A stretch of 12,630 nt of DNA, from positions 1-12,630 of the forward strand of contig CAJFUT010000330.1 of NCBI GenBank assembly GCA_904420255.1, in the 5' to 3' direction. Positions 1-5,737 of this stretch are shown here, piece after piece. The notes beneath the pieces are model-generated. The model ran no database searches. It was not told where the DNA came from and was given only the letters and a program-made list of their open reading frames with translations. This stretch comes from an uncultured Angelakisella sp. Its GTDB lineage: Bacteria; Bacillota; Clostridia; Oscillospirales; Ruminococcaceae. The translations under genes were made by a program, and so were the position numbers. Each line of letters begins with the position of its first letter. The stretch's first letter is position 1.

Positions 1-87
1 AAGTGGCGACATGGGCGTCGGGCTTCTGCCTGACAAACTCTCAAACCACAAATATTTCCCATGGCACAAGGTAAAACAAGCCCGGAC

Positions 88-114
88 CTCCGGTGCGACC
101 GGAGTAAGCTTTTT
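88..114 (+). terminator. Possible weak Rho-independent terminator
   Basis: A perfect 6-bp stem, CTCCGG (88-93) and CCGGAG (99-104), closes a 5-nt loop. Five T residues follow at 110-114 after a 5-nt gap. It could end a plus-strand transcript entering from the left. The gap between stem and T-run makes it weaker than the terminator at 321-369. Confidence 0.3.
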
Positions 115-178
115 AAGTGAAAAGCCGGCGGGGCGGAAAAAGAGGTTCCAAGGGGGTGCCCCCTTTGGTCAGTTTTTG

Positions 179-206
179 GTTACTTTCTTCTGATGAAGAA
201 AGTAAC
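179..206. repeat. Perfect 12-bp inverted repeat
   Basis: GTTACTTTCTTC (179-190) and GAAGAAAGTAAC (195-206) are exact reverse complements around the 4-nt loop TGAT. There is no adjacent gene start. It would form a hairpin in either transcript or a cruciform in DNA. It may belong to the same dispersed element as the repeat at 222-287; that link is inference. Confidence 0.6.
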
Positions 207-221
207 ATCGTCGGCGTTGCG

Positions 222-287
222 CTTCGGGCGGAACACAAACAGAATGAAGCGTAGCGGTGCAGAAATCAGTATCCCGGCGATTCAGGC
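222..287 (+). repeat. Dispersed repeat, left copy
   Basis: The 39 nt at 223-261 match the reverse complement of the right end of the window (about 12571-12609) at 29 of 39 positions without gaps. The blocks AGTATCC and GATTCA follow in the same order in both copies. The right copy carries an extra small hairpin between the blocks that this copy lacks. The two copies face each other across the whole gene cluster. Confidence 0.5.
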
Positions 288-320
288 AAATCGAAAGGAA
301 GAGAAAGGCGTTACGCAGCA

Positions 321-369
321 AAAAAAGCCCCGCGCCGGCGGAAGTCTTCCACCGGCGCGGGGGCTTTTT
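321..369. terminator. Strong bidirectional Rho-independent terminator
   Basis: Arms 327-341 and 349-364 pair over about 14 bp (one bulged G at 359, one C-A mismatch), all G/C, around a short loop at 342-348. A run of A at 320-326 gives a U-run for minus-strand transcripts, and T at 365-369 gives one for plus-strand transcripts. It lies about 35 nt past the stop codon of the lipoprotein gene and should end that transcript. Confidence 0.9.
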
Positions 370-397
370 GCTCAGAAAAGGGAATCAGGGGAAGGGC

Positions 398-2005
398 TTA
401 GTCAGCGCGGACCCGGATGCTGGGCCAGTCATAGATGCCCACAGGGGTCATGTTGAAGTCTTCCACCTGGGCGGTGAGGCAGACGATCTCGTTGCGGCTG
501 TTCAGGTAGCAGCCAACGGGGTCCTCCAGGTAGAGGATTTCAGCGGCCCGCTGATAGGCCTGCTCTCTCCACTCCTGGTCCACGGTGGCGGCGGCGCCGT
601 TGAGCAGCTCGTCCACCTCGGCGTTGGAGTAGAAGCCGTAGTTGTTGTCGTTGATGCCGGCATCAGAGGTGGCGAAGCGGCGCTTCAGGCCCTCGTCGCC
701 GTCCAGGGTGATGTAGCCGGCGCCCATGAGGAACATACCCCAGCCGTAGTTCTCGTTGAACTCCTCGGCGGTCCAGCCGCTCCAGGCCTCGTTGAACTTG
801 GAGCTGTCCACCACTTCCAGGGTGACGTTGATGCCAACCTCGGCCAGCTGAGCCTTGACGATCTCGCCGGCCTCGACGCCGCGGTTGTAAACGTCGGTGC
901 ACATGACGGTCATGTCAAAGCCGTCGGGATAGCCGGCCTCGGCCAGCAGCTGGCGGGCCTTTTCCTGATCCTGCTGGATCACGCCCAGGTTGATGTAGCC
1001 GAAGGCGGCGGGAGGAGCGACGCTGTCACGGGGCTTCTCGCCCAGGCCGCCCCAGAGGGTCTCCACCAGGGTCTCGCGGTCCAGGGCGTAGCTGATGGCC
1101 TGGCGGACCTTGGTATCCTGGACAATGGGATGGCCGCAGTTGAACTGGAACAGGTGGCAGCCGGGGCCGGGGATGGAGAAGACGTTGAGGGTCTCATCCT
1201 CTTTGAACCGCTCCACGTCCTCGGCGTTGATGCCGTTGGCGGCGTCAACCTGGTGGCTCTCCAGGGCGATGGCCCGGGCGGAAGCCTCGGGGACGATCTG
1301 GATGACGATGTTCTCGGTGGCGGCGGGGCCCCCAAAGTAATCGTCGAAGCGGACCAGGTGCATATCCTCGTCCTTGTTCCACTCCACCAGCTTGAAGGGG
1401 CCGGTGCCGTCGACGCTCTCGACGCTGGTGCCCAGGTCCTTGCCGTACTTCTCAATGTAGTCCTTGTTGAGGAGGGTGTTGGCCCGGAGGGTCAGGGAAG
1501 CCTCCATGGGGCCGGCGGGCTCCAGGGTGATGAGCTGGATGGTGTAGTCGTCCACGATCTCGCAGCGGTCGATGAAGCCCATGGTCTGGGTGTACCGGAC
1601 GGGATCCTCCTCGTTGAGGAGGCGGTCGTAGGTGGCCTTGACGTCCTCAGCGGTCAGCTCCTTGCCGCTGTGGAACTTGACGCCCTTCTTGAGGTGGAAG
1701 GTCCAGGTGAGGCCGTCCTCCTCCACGTTCCAGCTCTCGGCAACGTCGCCCACGATGTTGCCCTCCAGGTCCCGCTTGAGCAGCTGGGAGTAGACCTGGG
1801 GCAGGACGAAGTCGTTGGTGACGTTCATCTGGCCGTCCATGATCTCCTGGTCGCTCTTGGTGGCGATGGTAAAGGTATCCTTGTACTGGACTTCACCGCT
1901 GGCCGCGTCGGATCCGCTGGACCCGGAGGAAGTGGTGGAGCCGCCGCAGGCGGCGAGGGTCAGGACCATCATGACCGCCAGCAAAGACGCGAGTGCTCTT
2001 TTCAT
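398..2005 (-). CDS. Peptide ABC transporter substrate-binding lipoprotein
   Basis: This is a 535-residue extracytoplasmic binding protein of the SBP_bac_5 (DppA/OppA) family, the usual length for the family. It should capture di- or oligopeptides, or another solute of this family, and deliver them to the permeases encoded at 5738-7510. The N-terminus is a lipoprotein signal: Lys-Arg, a hydrophobic stretch, then the lipobox LAAC with Cys20 as the lipid-anchored residue, then a Gly/Ser/Thr-rich linker to about residue 36. The family signature (AESW, then DGLTWTFHLKKGVKFHSGK) lies at about 89-115. An upstream in-frame ATG at 2023 would add six residues, but GGAGG at 2011-2015 sits 5 nt before the ATG at 2005, so that start is chosen. 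The gene has its own promoter and terminator and is transcribed away from the permease genes. The family is certain; the ligand cannot be read from sequence. Confidence 0.95.
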   Translation of the reverse strand: MKRALASLLAVMMVLTLAACGGSTTSSGSSGSDAASGEVQYKDTFTIATKSDQEIMDGQMNVTNDFVLPQVYSQLLKRDLEGNIVGDVAESWNVEEDGLTWTFHLKKGVKFHSGKELTAEDVKATYDRLLNEEDPVRYTQTMGFIDRCEIVDDYTIQLITLEPAGPMEASLTLRANTLLNKDYIEKYGKDLGTSVESVDGTGPFKLVEWNKDEDMHLVRFDDYFGGPAATENIVIQIVPEASARAIALESHQVDAANGINAEDVERFKEDETLNVFSIPGPGCHLFQFNCGHPIVQDTKVRQAISYALDRETLVETLWGGLGEKPRDSVAPPAAFGYINLGVIQQDQEKARQLLAEAGYPDGFDMTVMCTDVYNRGVEAGEIVKAQLAEVGINVTLEVVDSSKFNEAWSGWTAEEFNENYGWGMFLMGAGYITLDGDEGLKRRFATSDAGINDNNYGFYSNAEVDELLNGAAATVDQEWREQAYQRAAEILYLEDPVGCYLNSRNEIVCLTAQVEDFNMTPVGIYDWPSIRVRAD

Positions 2006-2164
2006 AATTACCTCCATCTTCATTGTCGTTTTGGCTTCTGCGTGCTTTTAAACTCACAGTACGCTCACATATTTATACCATTTCCCGCCCGGCGGCAGGG
2101 ATAACCCAGGCTGTACCGGGGAAAAAACGGTATAATTATGCTGGGCCCCTGTAAATTACGTTCT

Positions 2165-2193
2165 ATTATACTGCGCCCGGAAATTGTATGCAA
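2165..2193 (-). promoter_or_regulatory. Sigma-A-like promoter of lipoprotein gene
   Basis: Read on the minus strand, a -35-like TTGCAT (2188-2193) is followed by exactly 17 nt and a consensus -10 TATAAT (2165-2170). Transcription should start near 2158, giving a leader of about 150 nt before the ATG at 2005. The -35 box lies inside the operator-like motif at 2184-2193, so a bound repressor would block polymerase. Confidence 0.7.
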
Positions 2194-2205
2194 GAGTGTA
2201 TTCAA
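2184..2205. promoter_or_regulatory. Operator-like motif TTGTATGCAA, tandem
   Basis: TTGTATGCAA at 2184-2193 is an 8-of-10 palindrome. It is followed at 2196-2205 by a related GTGTATTCAA, 12 bp from start to start, about one helical turn. The same core occurs at 5373-5382 and 5643-5652. Short palindromes with TTG.../...CAA ends are typical of GntR/FCD operators, so the regulator encoded at 4635-5324 is the natural candidate to bind. Binding itself is inference. Confidence 0.5.
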
Positions 2206-2312
2206 TTAAATTTCATGAAAAGTTCTCAATTTATGGTTTATCCCTCAAAAGCGGCAGAGGGGAAAAGCGCAATTTGGTGAAATTTTCTGCGGCCGCAGGA
2301 AGAAGGGCGGGC

Positions 2313-3518
2313 TTATTCCTCTTCCAGGCCCTGGAGCAGCACCCGCCGCCCCCCCAGGTAGACCTCCCCCACCTGGCTGAGGCTCTGGATATTCTCCAGG
2401 GGGTTCTGGTCCAGCACCAGGAAATCGGCGGCCTTGCCCGGGGCGATGAGGCCGGTCCAGCCGTCCACCCCCATCATTTTGGCGGCGTCGGAGGTGGCGG
2501 CCCGGATGGCGGCCATGGGGCTGGCGCCGTATTCCACCATCTTCACCAGCTCCATATAGCTGCCCCAGTGGGGGTTGTAGGAGGTGCCGGCGTCGGTGCC
2601 GGCGGCCATCTTCACCCCGGCCTTGAGGGCCATCTGGAAGCTGCGGACGTGGGTTTCGTGGGCTCTCTTACATTTTTCCATGGCATAGGCCGGAATATTC
2701 TCGTCCCCCTCGTGCTGGAAGAACCAATGGTCCACGGCGATGGTGGGCACCAGCCACACCCCCCGCTCCAGCATCATCTCGACGCACTCCTCGTCCAGGA
2801 AGGAGCCGTGCTCCACCGAGTCGATGCCCGCCCGGATGGCGTTCTTGATGGCGGGGGCGCCGTGGGCGTGGGTGGCGGTCTTTTTGCCGGCCTTGTGGGC
2901 CTCCTCGATGGCGGCCCGCATCTCCTCCTCGGTGAGCTGGGAATCCGCCGCCTCCATGCCGGGGGACATCATCCCGCCGCTGGCCATGATCTTGATGACG
3001 TCGGCGCCGTGCTTGATCTGCTCCCGGGCGGCCCGGCGGCAGCTGTCGGGGCCGTCGCACTCCATGCCGGTGTTGCTGCCGTGGCCCCCGGTCATGCAGA
3101 GGCACTGGCGGCTGATGTAGTAGTGGGGCCCCACCACAATGCCCTCGTTGATGGCGTCCCGCAGCCCCACCTCCGCCTGCTTGCGGCCGTTCATGTCCCG
3201 GACGAAGGTGACGCCGGATTTCAGGTGCTGCTGGAGGTGGGCAAGGCCCCGGAGGGCGAACTTGGCCGGCTCCTCCCAGTTGAGGGAGGCGGGGTTGGCG
3301 ATGGGGGTGGAGAGGGCATGGACGTGGCAGTTGAACATCCCGGGCATCACCGTCCTGCCGGTGAGGTCCCGGCCTGCGGCCTTCCGCTCCGGCGGGAGGG
3401 AGGCGGCGGGGCCCACCCAGGTGATCTTCCCCTCCGCCACCGTCATGGCGCTGCCGGGGATGAGGCGGCCCTCCGCCGGGTCGATGAGGTCGAAATTATA
3501 GTAGAGCTTTTCCCCCAT
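2313..3518 (-). CDS. Amidohydrolase family metal-dependent peptidase
   Basis: This 401-residue cytoplasmic protein belongs to the metal-dependent amidohydrolase superfamily, in the imidazolonepropionase/Xaa-Pro-dipeptidase-like branch. It most likely cleaves an amide or peptide bond in the imported compound. All expected active-site elements are visible: H-x-H at 65/67 (NCHVHA), the probable carboxylated Lys176 (VIKIMASGG), two metal-ligand histidines at 217/219 (THAHG), His237 (VEHGS) and the catalytic Asp309 (GTDAG). A small beta-sandwich portion formed by both ends is implied by the N-terminal VAEGKITWVG and C-terminal APGKAADFLVL segments. The ATG at 3518 is 3 nt after the stop of the dipeptidase gene and has a G-rich ribosome site inside that gene's end, indicating translational coupling. 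Characterised relatives include L-Xaa-Pro and L-Xaa-Arg/Lys dipeptidases and ochratoxinase; the exact substrate is open. Confidence 0.9.
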   Translation of the reverse strand: MGEKLYYNFDLIDPAEGRLIPGSAMTVAEGKITWVGPAASLPPERKAAGRDLTGRTVMPGMFNCHVHALSTPIANPASLNWEEPAKFALRGLAHLQQHLKSGVTFVRDMNGRKQAEVGLRDAINEGIVVGPHYYISRQCLCMTGGHGSNTGMECDGPDSCRRAAREQIKHGADVIKIMASGGMMSPGMEAADSQLTEEEMRAAIEEAHKAGKKTATHAHGAPAIKNAIRAGIDSVEHGSFLDEECVEMMLERGVWLVPTIAVDHWFFQHEGDENIPAYAMEKCKRAHETHVRSFQMALKAGVKMAAGTDAGTSYNPHWGSYMELVKMVEYGASPMAAIRAATSDAAKMMGVDGWTGLIAPGKAADFLVLDQNPLENIQSLSQVGEVYLGGRRVLLQGLEEE

Positions 3519-3521
3519 GGC

Positions 3522-4562
3522 TCATTCCCCCCAGACTTCCCGGAAGACCCGGAGGAAGTTCTGCCCCAGCATCTTGCGGATGTCCTCGTCGGAGAAGCCC
3601 AGGGCCACCAGCCCCCGGGTGACGTTGATGTACTGGTCCACCCGCTTGAGGTCCCGGTTGAACACCGTCTCAAAGAACCAGGGGCTGTCGTAGAAGAGCT
3701 TGGTGTGGGTTTCCCAATAGAACTTGGTGTAGTACTCGAACATATCGGTGCCGATGCCGATGTGGTCGGTGCCCACCAGCTTGGCCATATATTCAAAGTG
3801 GTCCATGTAGTCCTCCAGGGTGGGCTGGACCCCCAGCTCGTGGTGGCAGAGGAAGGCGTGGGAGCTTAGTCCCACCACGCCCCCCTTGGCGGCCACCGCC
3901 TTGATCATCTCGTCGGTGAGGTTCCGGGAGGTGGTGGGGGTGACGGCCTTGGCGTTGGAGTGGCTGAAGATGCAGGGCTTGGTGCTCAGTTCGATGGCCT
4001 CCAGGGAGGAGCGCTCCCCCACGTGGGAGAGGTCCACCACGATGCCCAGGCGGTTCATCTCCTTCACCGCCTGGATGCCGTAGAAGGTGAGGCCGCCGTT
4101 CTTGGGGTCCATGCAGCCGGAGGCCAGGGTGCAGGGCTCGTTGTAGGCGATCTGGCAGATGCGCAGCCCCAGGTTCCGCAGGATGGTCCAGCGGTAGAAT
4201 TCCTTGCCCACCATCTCGGAGCCCTGGCAGCCGAAGATGACGCCGATCTTCTTTTCCTTGTGGCACCGCTCCAGGTCGGCGGCGGTCCTCACCTGCATCA
4301 CCCGGCCGGGGAAGTAGTCAAACAGATTGAAATAGGCGAAAAAGGTTTTCAGGGTGGCCTCGAAGCTGTCGTTGGCGGCGGTCATGGTGATGTTCATGGC
4401 CCGGACGCCGGATTCCTCCAGCCGCTGGAGATAGGTCTTGCCGTCCCGCTCCGGCGGCTCCGGGTTGGTCATGTTGCCGCAGAGGCCGTCGATAATCAGG
4501 GAGGAATAGTGGAGCTCCTGGGCCCGCTCCTCCTGGGCTTTGGTCAAGGTGATCTTGTTCAT
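3522..4562 (-). CDS. M19 (membrane dipeptidase) family protein, atypical metal site
   Basis: This 346-residue protein is of the renal-dipeptidase (peptidase M19) family, a TIM-barrel family that normally hydrolyses dipeptides with two zinc ions. Conserved parts are visible: DLSH with His180, FSHSNA with His201, RNLTDE with Arg213 and GIGTD with Asp273. The first half of the metal site is not canonical. The usual DGHxD near the N-terminus is DGLCG (Leu27, Gly29), and the bridging-Glu position appears to be Gln113 (FGCQG). I recall a subgroup of M19 homologues with the same DGL and GFQ-type changes and the same EVWGE-like end, so this is probably a distinct subgroup rather than a decayed gene. 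There is no signal peptide. A TTG at 4568 could add two residues, but GGGGG spacing favours the ATG at 4562. It is 72 nt downstream of the regulator and coupled to the amidohydrolase gene. Family is sure; catalysis is not. Confidence 0.88.
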   Translation of the reverse strand: MNKITLTKAQEERAQELHYSSLIIDGLCGNMTNPEPPERDGKTYLQRLEESGVRAMNITMTAANDSFEATLKTFFAYFNLFDYFPGRVMQVRTAADLERCHKEKKIGVIFGCQGSEMVGKEFYRWTILRNLGLRICQIAYNEPCTLASGCMDPKNGGLTFYGIQAVKEMNRLGIVVDLSHVGERSSLEAIELSTKPCIFSHSNAKAVTPTTSRNLTDEMIKAVAAKGGVVGLSSHAFLCHHELGVQPTLEDYMDHFEYMAKLVGTDHIGIGTDMFEYYTKFYWETHTKLFYDSPWFFETVFNRDLKRVDQYINVTRGLVALGFSDEDIRKMLGQNFLRVFREVWGE

Positions 4563-4634
4563 CTGCAATTACCCCCGTATTTAGTTCGGTATATATGGCG
4601 ATCCGCGCGGCGGGGCCGGCGGGCGGTCAACAGG

Positions 4635-5324
4635 TCAATAGGCGCGGAAAAAGAAGATGTCCGGGATTTCCCCCACGCCGCTGCCGGAGCGCTGGAGGTC
4701 GTGGACCCGGATGGCGTCCAGGATGTGGCGCTCCGCCGCCTGGCGGGCCTTGTCCGGGTCCCGCTCCCGCAGGCCGGAGAGGATCTGCTTGTGGCCGGCC
4801 ATAATGAGGGAGACGTCCCCCAGCCCCTTCCAGGAGGTGCCCGGCTCGTGCCAGGAGCTTTTGAGGAGGTTCCGGATGGTGTCCAGGAGGAAGCGGTTGC
4901 CGCTCCCCTCGTAGATCAGGTCGTGGAACCGCTCGTTATATTCCGAGAAAAGCCGGATGTCCCGGCTGCGGGCGGCGTATTCCATCTCCTTCTGGAAGGC
5001 CTCCAGCCGCAGGAAATCCTCGTCCTTGAGGCTGTCGGCCGCCAGGGCGGCGGCCAGGCCCTCCAGGGAGGCCCGGACAATCTGCATCTCCCGGATCAGG
5101 CCCAGGTCGATGTCCGCCACCACCGCCCCCTTGTACCGCTCCAGGGTCACAAGGCCCAGGGCCTCCAGGTGCTTGATGGCCTCCCGCACCGGGGTGCGGC
5201 TGACGTGGTACTTTTCGGCAAGGGCGGTTTCCACCAGCCGTTCCCGGGGTTTCAGCTCCCCGGTGATGATGGCCCGGCGCAGCAGATCCACCAGCTCGGA
5301 GCTCTCGTTGGTCTTTTTTTTCAC
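4635..5324 (-). CDS. GntR family transcriptional regulator, FCD subfamily
   Basis: This is a 229-residue DNA-binding regulator. The N-terminal winged helix-turn-helix covers about residues 8-70, with the GntR hallmark SRTPVREAIKHLEALGLV at 42-59. The C-terminal all-helical FCD effector domain covers about 75-215, with its probable metal-binding set Asn130, His134, His178 and His200 (NERFH, AGHKQ, AERHI). Such proteins usually repress transport and catabolic genes until a small acid or peptide-like effector binds. The start chosen is GTG at 5324, because GGAG at 5331-5334 lies 6 nt upstream; the in-frame GTG at 5342 has no ribosome site. It is the first gene of the minus-strand unit with the two hydrolases. 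An operator-like palindrome lies between its predicted transcription start and its GTG, suggesting autoregulation. The effector is unknown. Confidence 0.93.
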   Translation of the reverse strand: MKKKTNESSELVDLLRRAIITGELKPRERLVETALAEKYHVSRTPVREAIKHLEALGLVTLERYKGAVVADIDLGLIREMQIVRASLEGLAAALAADSLKDEDFLRLEAFQKEMEYAARSRDIRLFSEYNERFHDLIYEGSGNRFLLDTIRNLLKSSWHEPGTSWKGLGDVSLIMAGHKQILSGLRERDPDKARQAAERHILDAIRVHDLQRSGSGVGEIPDIFFFRAY

Positions 5325-5354
5325 CCGGCGCTCCCCTTTCACAAAAATTAGTAC

Positions 5355-5383
5355 TTGAATTCGTGTGCAAAACTGTATACAAT
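5355..5383 (+). promoter_or_regulatory. Candidate promoter for transporter operon
   Basis: TTGAAT (5355-5360), a 17-nt spacer and TACAAT (5378-5383) form a reasonable sigma-A-type promoter pointing to the permease genes. Transcription would start near 5390 and give a leader of about 350 nt. The -10 box overlaps the operator-like CTGTATACAA (5373-5382). A second promoter nearer the gene was sought and none was convincing. Confidence 0.5.
5373..5382. promoter_or_regulatory. Operator-like palindrome CTGTATACAA
   Basis: This site differs by one base from the perfect palindrome TTGTATACAA. It overlaps the -10 box of the rightward promoter and lies about 12-21 nt downstream of the predicted leftward start of the regulator gene. 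One bound repressor could therefore affect both directions. It matches the motifs at 2184-2193 and 5643-5652. Confidence 0.5.
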
Positions 5384-5400
5384 GTATTTATATCATTCCC

Positions 5401-5429
5401 AGTATAAAGTTCTTTCACCCAGCCGTCAA
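5401..5429 (-). promoter_or_regulatory. Sigma-A-like promoter of gntR-hydrolase unit
   Basis: On the minus strand, TTGACG (5424-5429) is followed by a 17-nt spacer and TATACT (5401-5406), each box five of six to consensus. Transcription should start near 5394, about 70 nt before the GTG at 5324. Together with the rightward candidate promoter this makes a compact divergent pair whose start points nearly coincide. Confidence 0.65.
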
Positions 5430-5538
5430 TAACGCCGCGGGCTGTTTTTGCAGGATTGCACAAGCTGCTCTCTGGGTTTTCGGTCAATTTCACCACATTC
5501 TCCGGTTTTTTCGCCGTTTTGCCAAAGGGCCCGGGGGG

Positions 5539-5602
5539 CCTTCCCAAGGGGAGGCGGGCCTTCCGGCCTCCCGGCCCGGGCGGGCGGCGGCGGCCGGGAA
5601 GG
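5539..5602 (+). promoter_or_regulatory. G+C-rich self-complementary leader segment
   Basis: In the predicted transporter mRNA leader, CCTTCCC (5539-5545) can pair with GGGAAGG (5596-5602). Inside that, GGGAGGC (5549-5555) can pair perfectly with GCCTCCC (5566-5572) around a 10-nt loop. No U-run follows, so this is not an ordinary terminator. It could slow polymerase, stabilise the mRNA or simply reflect base composition. Confidence 0.35.
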
Positions 5603-5633
5603 CGTGTGCGCTGCCGGAGGACAAAAGAGCGGA

Positions 5634-5652
5634 TGTATGTTTTTGCATACAA
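5634..5652. promoter_or_regulatory. Operator-like palindrome upstream of permease gene
   Basis: TGTATG (5634-5639) and CATACA (5646-5651) are exact reverse complements around 6 nt. The right arm also forms TTGCATACAA (5643-5652), which equals the reverse complement of the site at 2184-2193. It lies about 90 nt before the TTG start of the permease. It could be a second operator acting as a roadblock or by looping with 5373-5382. Confidence 0.5.
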
Positions 5653-5737
5653 AATCCCTTTTCATTCATCCGGCGGGGGGCTTTGCCCTCCGTTCCGATA
5701 CGAAAGCAACCTGGGACATTTTCTGGAGGTGTCGAAT

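Larger units (their letters stand above)
1..320. other. Non-coding left flank with hairpins and repeat
   Basis: No convincing gene is visible here. Short open frames exist, but they have no ribosome site and no recognisable protein character. The stretch holds a CTCCGG/CCGGAG hairpin followed by a T-run (88-114), an imperfect C/G-rich hairpin (148-168), a perfect 12-bp inverted repeat (179-206) and a repeat that recurs inverted at the right end (222-287). It looks like an intergenic repeat region between the convergent end of the lipoprotein gene and whatever lies to the left. Confidence 0.6.
2006..2312. other. Intergenic region with lipoprotein promoter
   Basis: These 307 nt separate the amidohydrolase stop from the lipoprotein start on the minus strand. 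They hold the promoter and operator-like motif at 2165-2205, then a leader of about 150 nt. Close to the amidohydrolase stop there is a 12-bp palindrome (CTGCGGCCGCAG, 2287-2298) and a small hairpin (2242-2261), but neither is followed by a proper U-run on the minus strand. Some read-through into the lipoprotein gene is therefore possible. Confidence 0.6.
5325..5737. other. Divergent regulatory region and long transporter leader
   Basis: These 413 nt lie between the regulator and the first permease gene. The left third is A+T-rich and holds two opposed promoters and an operator-like site (5355-5429). From about 5521 to 5602 it is very G+C-rich with self-complementary arms, CCTTCCC (5539-5545) with GGGAAGG (5596-5602) and GGGAGGC (5549-5555) with GCCTCCC (5566-5572). 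An 18-bp interrupted palindrome follows at 5634-5651. No known riboswitch class was recognised and no terminator-like U-run follows the hairpins. Confidence 0.6.

Noticed and set aside
11..456. Short plus-strand open frames in the left flank
   Set aside because: No ribosome site, no domain; they cover hairpins, a repeat and the terminator.
2006..2023. Six-residue longer start of the lipoprotein
   Set aside because: It would place the ribosome site inside the coding region; the ATG at 2005 has GGAGG at the right distance and gives a normal signal peptide.
257..2104. 615-residue plus-strand open frame opposite the lipoprotein gene
   Set aside because: Low-complexity Gly/Val/Leu/Ala/Asp/His-rich translation typical of the antisense of a G+C-rich gene; the minus-strand product has a lipobox, family motifs and a ribosome site.
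2131..2136. TATAAT hexamer as a plus-strand promoter
   Set aside because: No acceptable -35 box 16-18 nt upstream and no gene follows on the plus strand.
2287..2298. CTGCGGCCGCAG palindrome as terminator of the amidohydrolase gene
   Set aside because: Stem too short once a loop is allowed, and no U-run follows on the minus strand.
2184..3869. 561-residue plus-strand open frame opposite the hydrolase genes
   Set aside because: Antisense shadow with no family motifs; crosses the junction of two clear minus-strand genes.
3960..5351. 463-residue plus-strand open frame opposite dipeptidase and regulator
   Set aside because: Antisense shadow rich in Gly/His/Val/Leu; no ribosome site or domain.
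5456..5737. 94-residue N-terminal extension of the first permease
   Set aside because: Pro/Gly/Arg-rich leader read in frame; the family's N-terminus and an AGG-type ribosome site place the start at TTG 5738.
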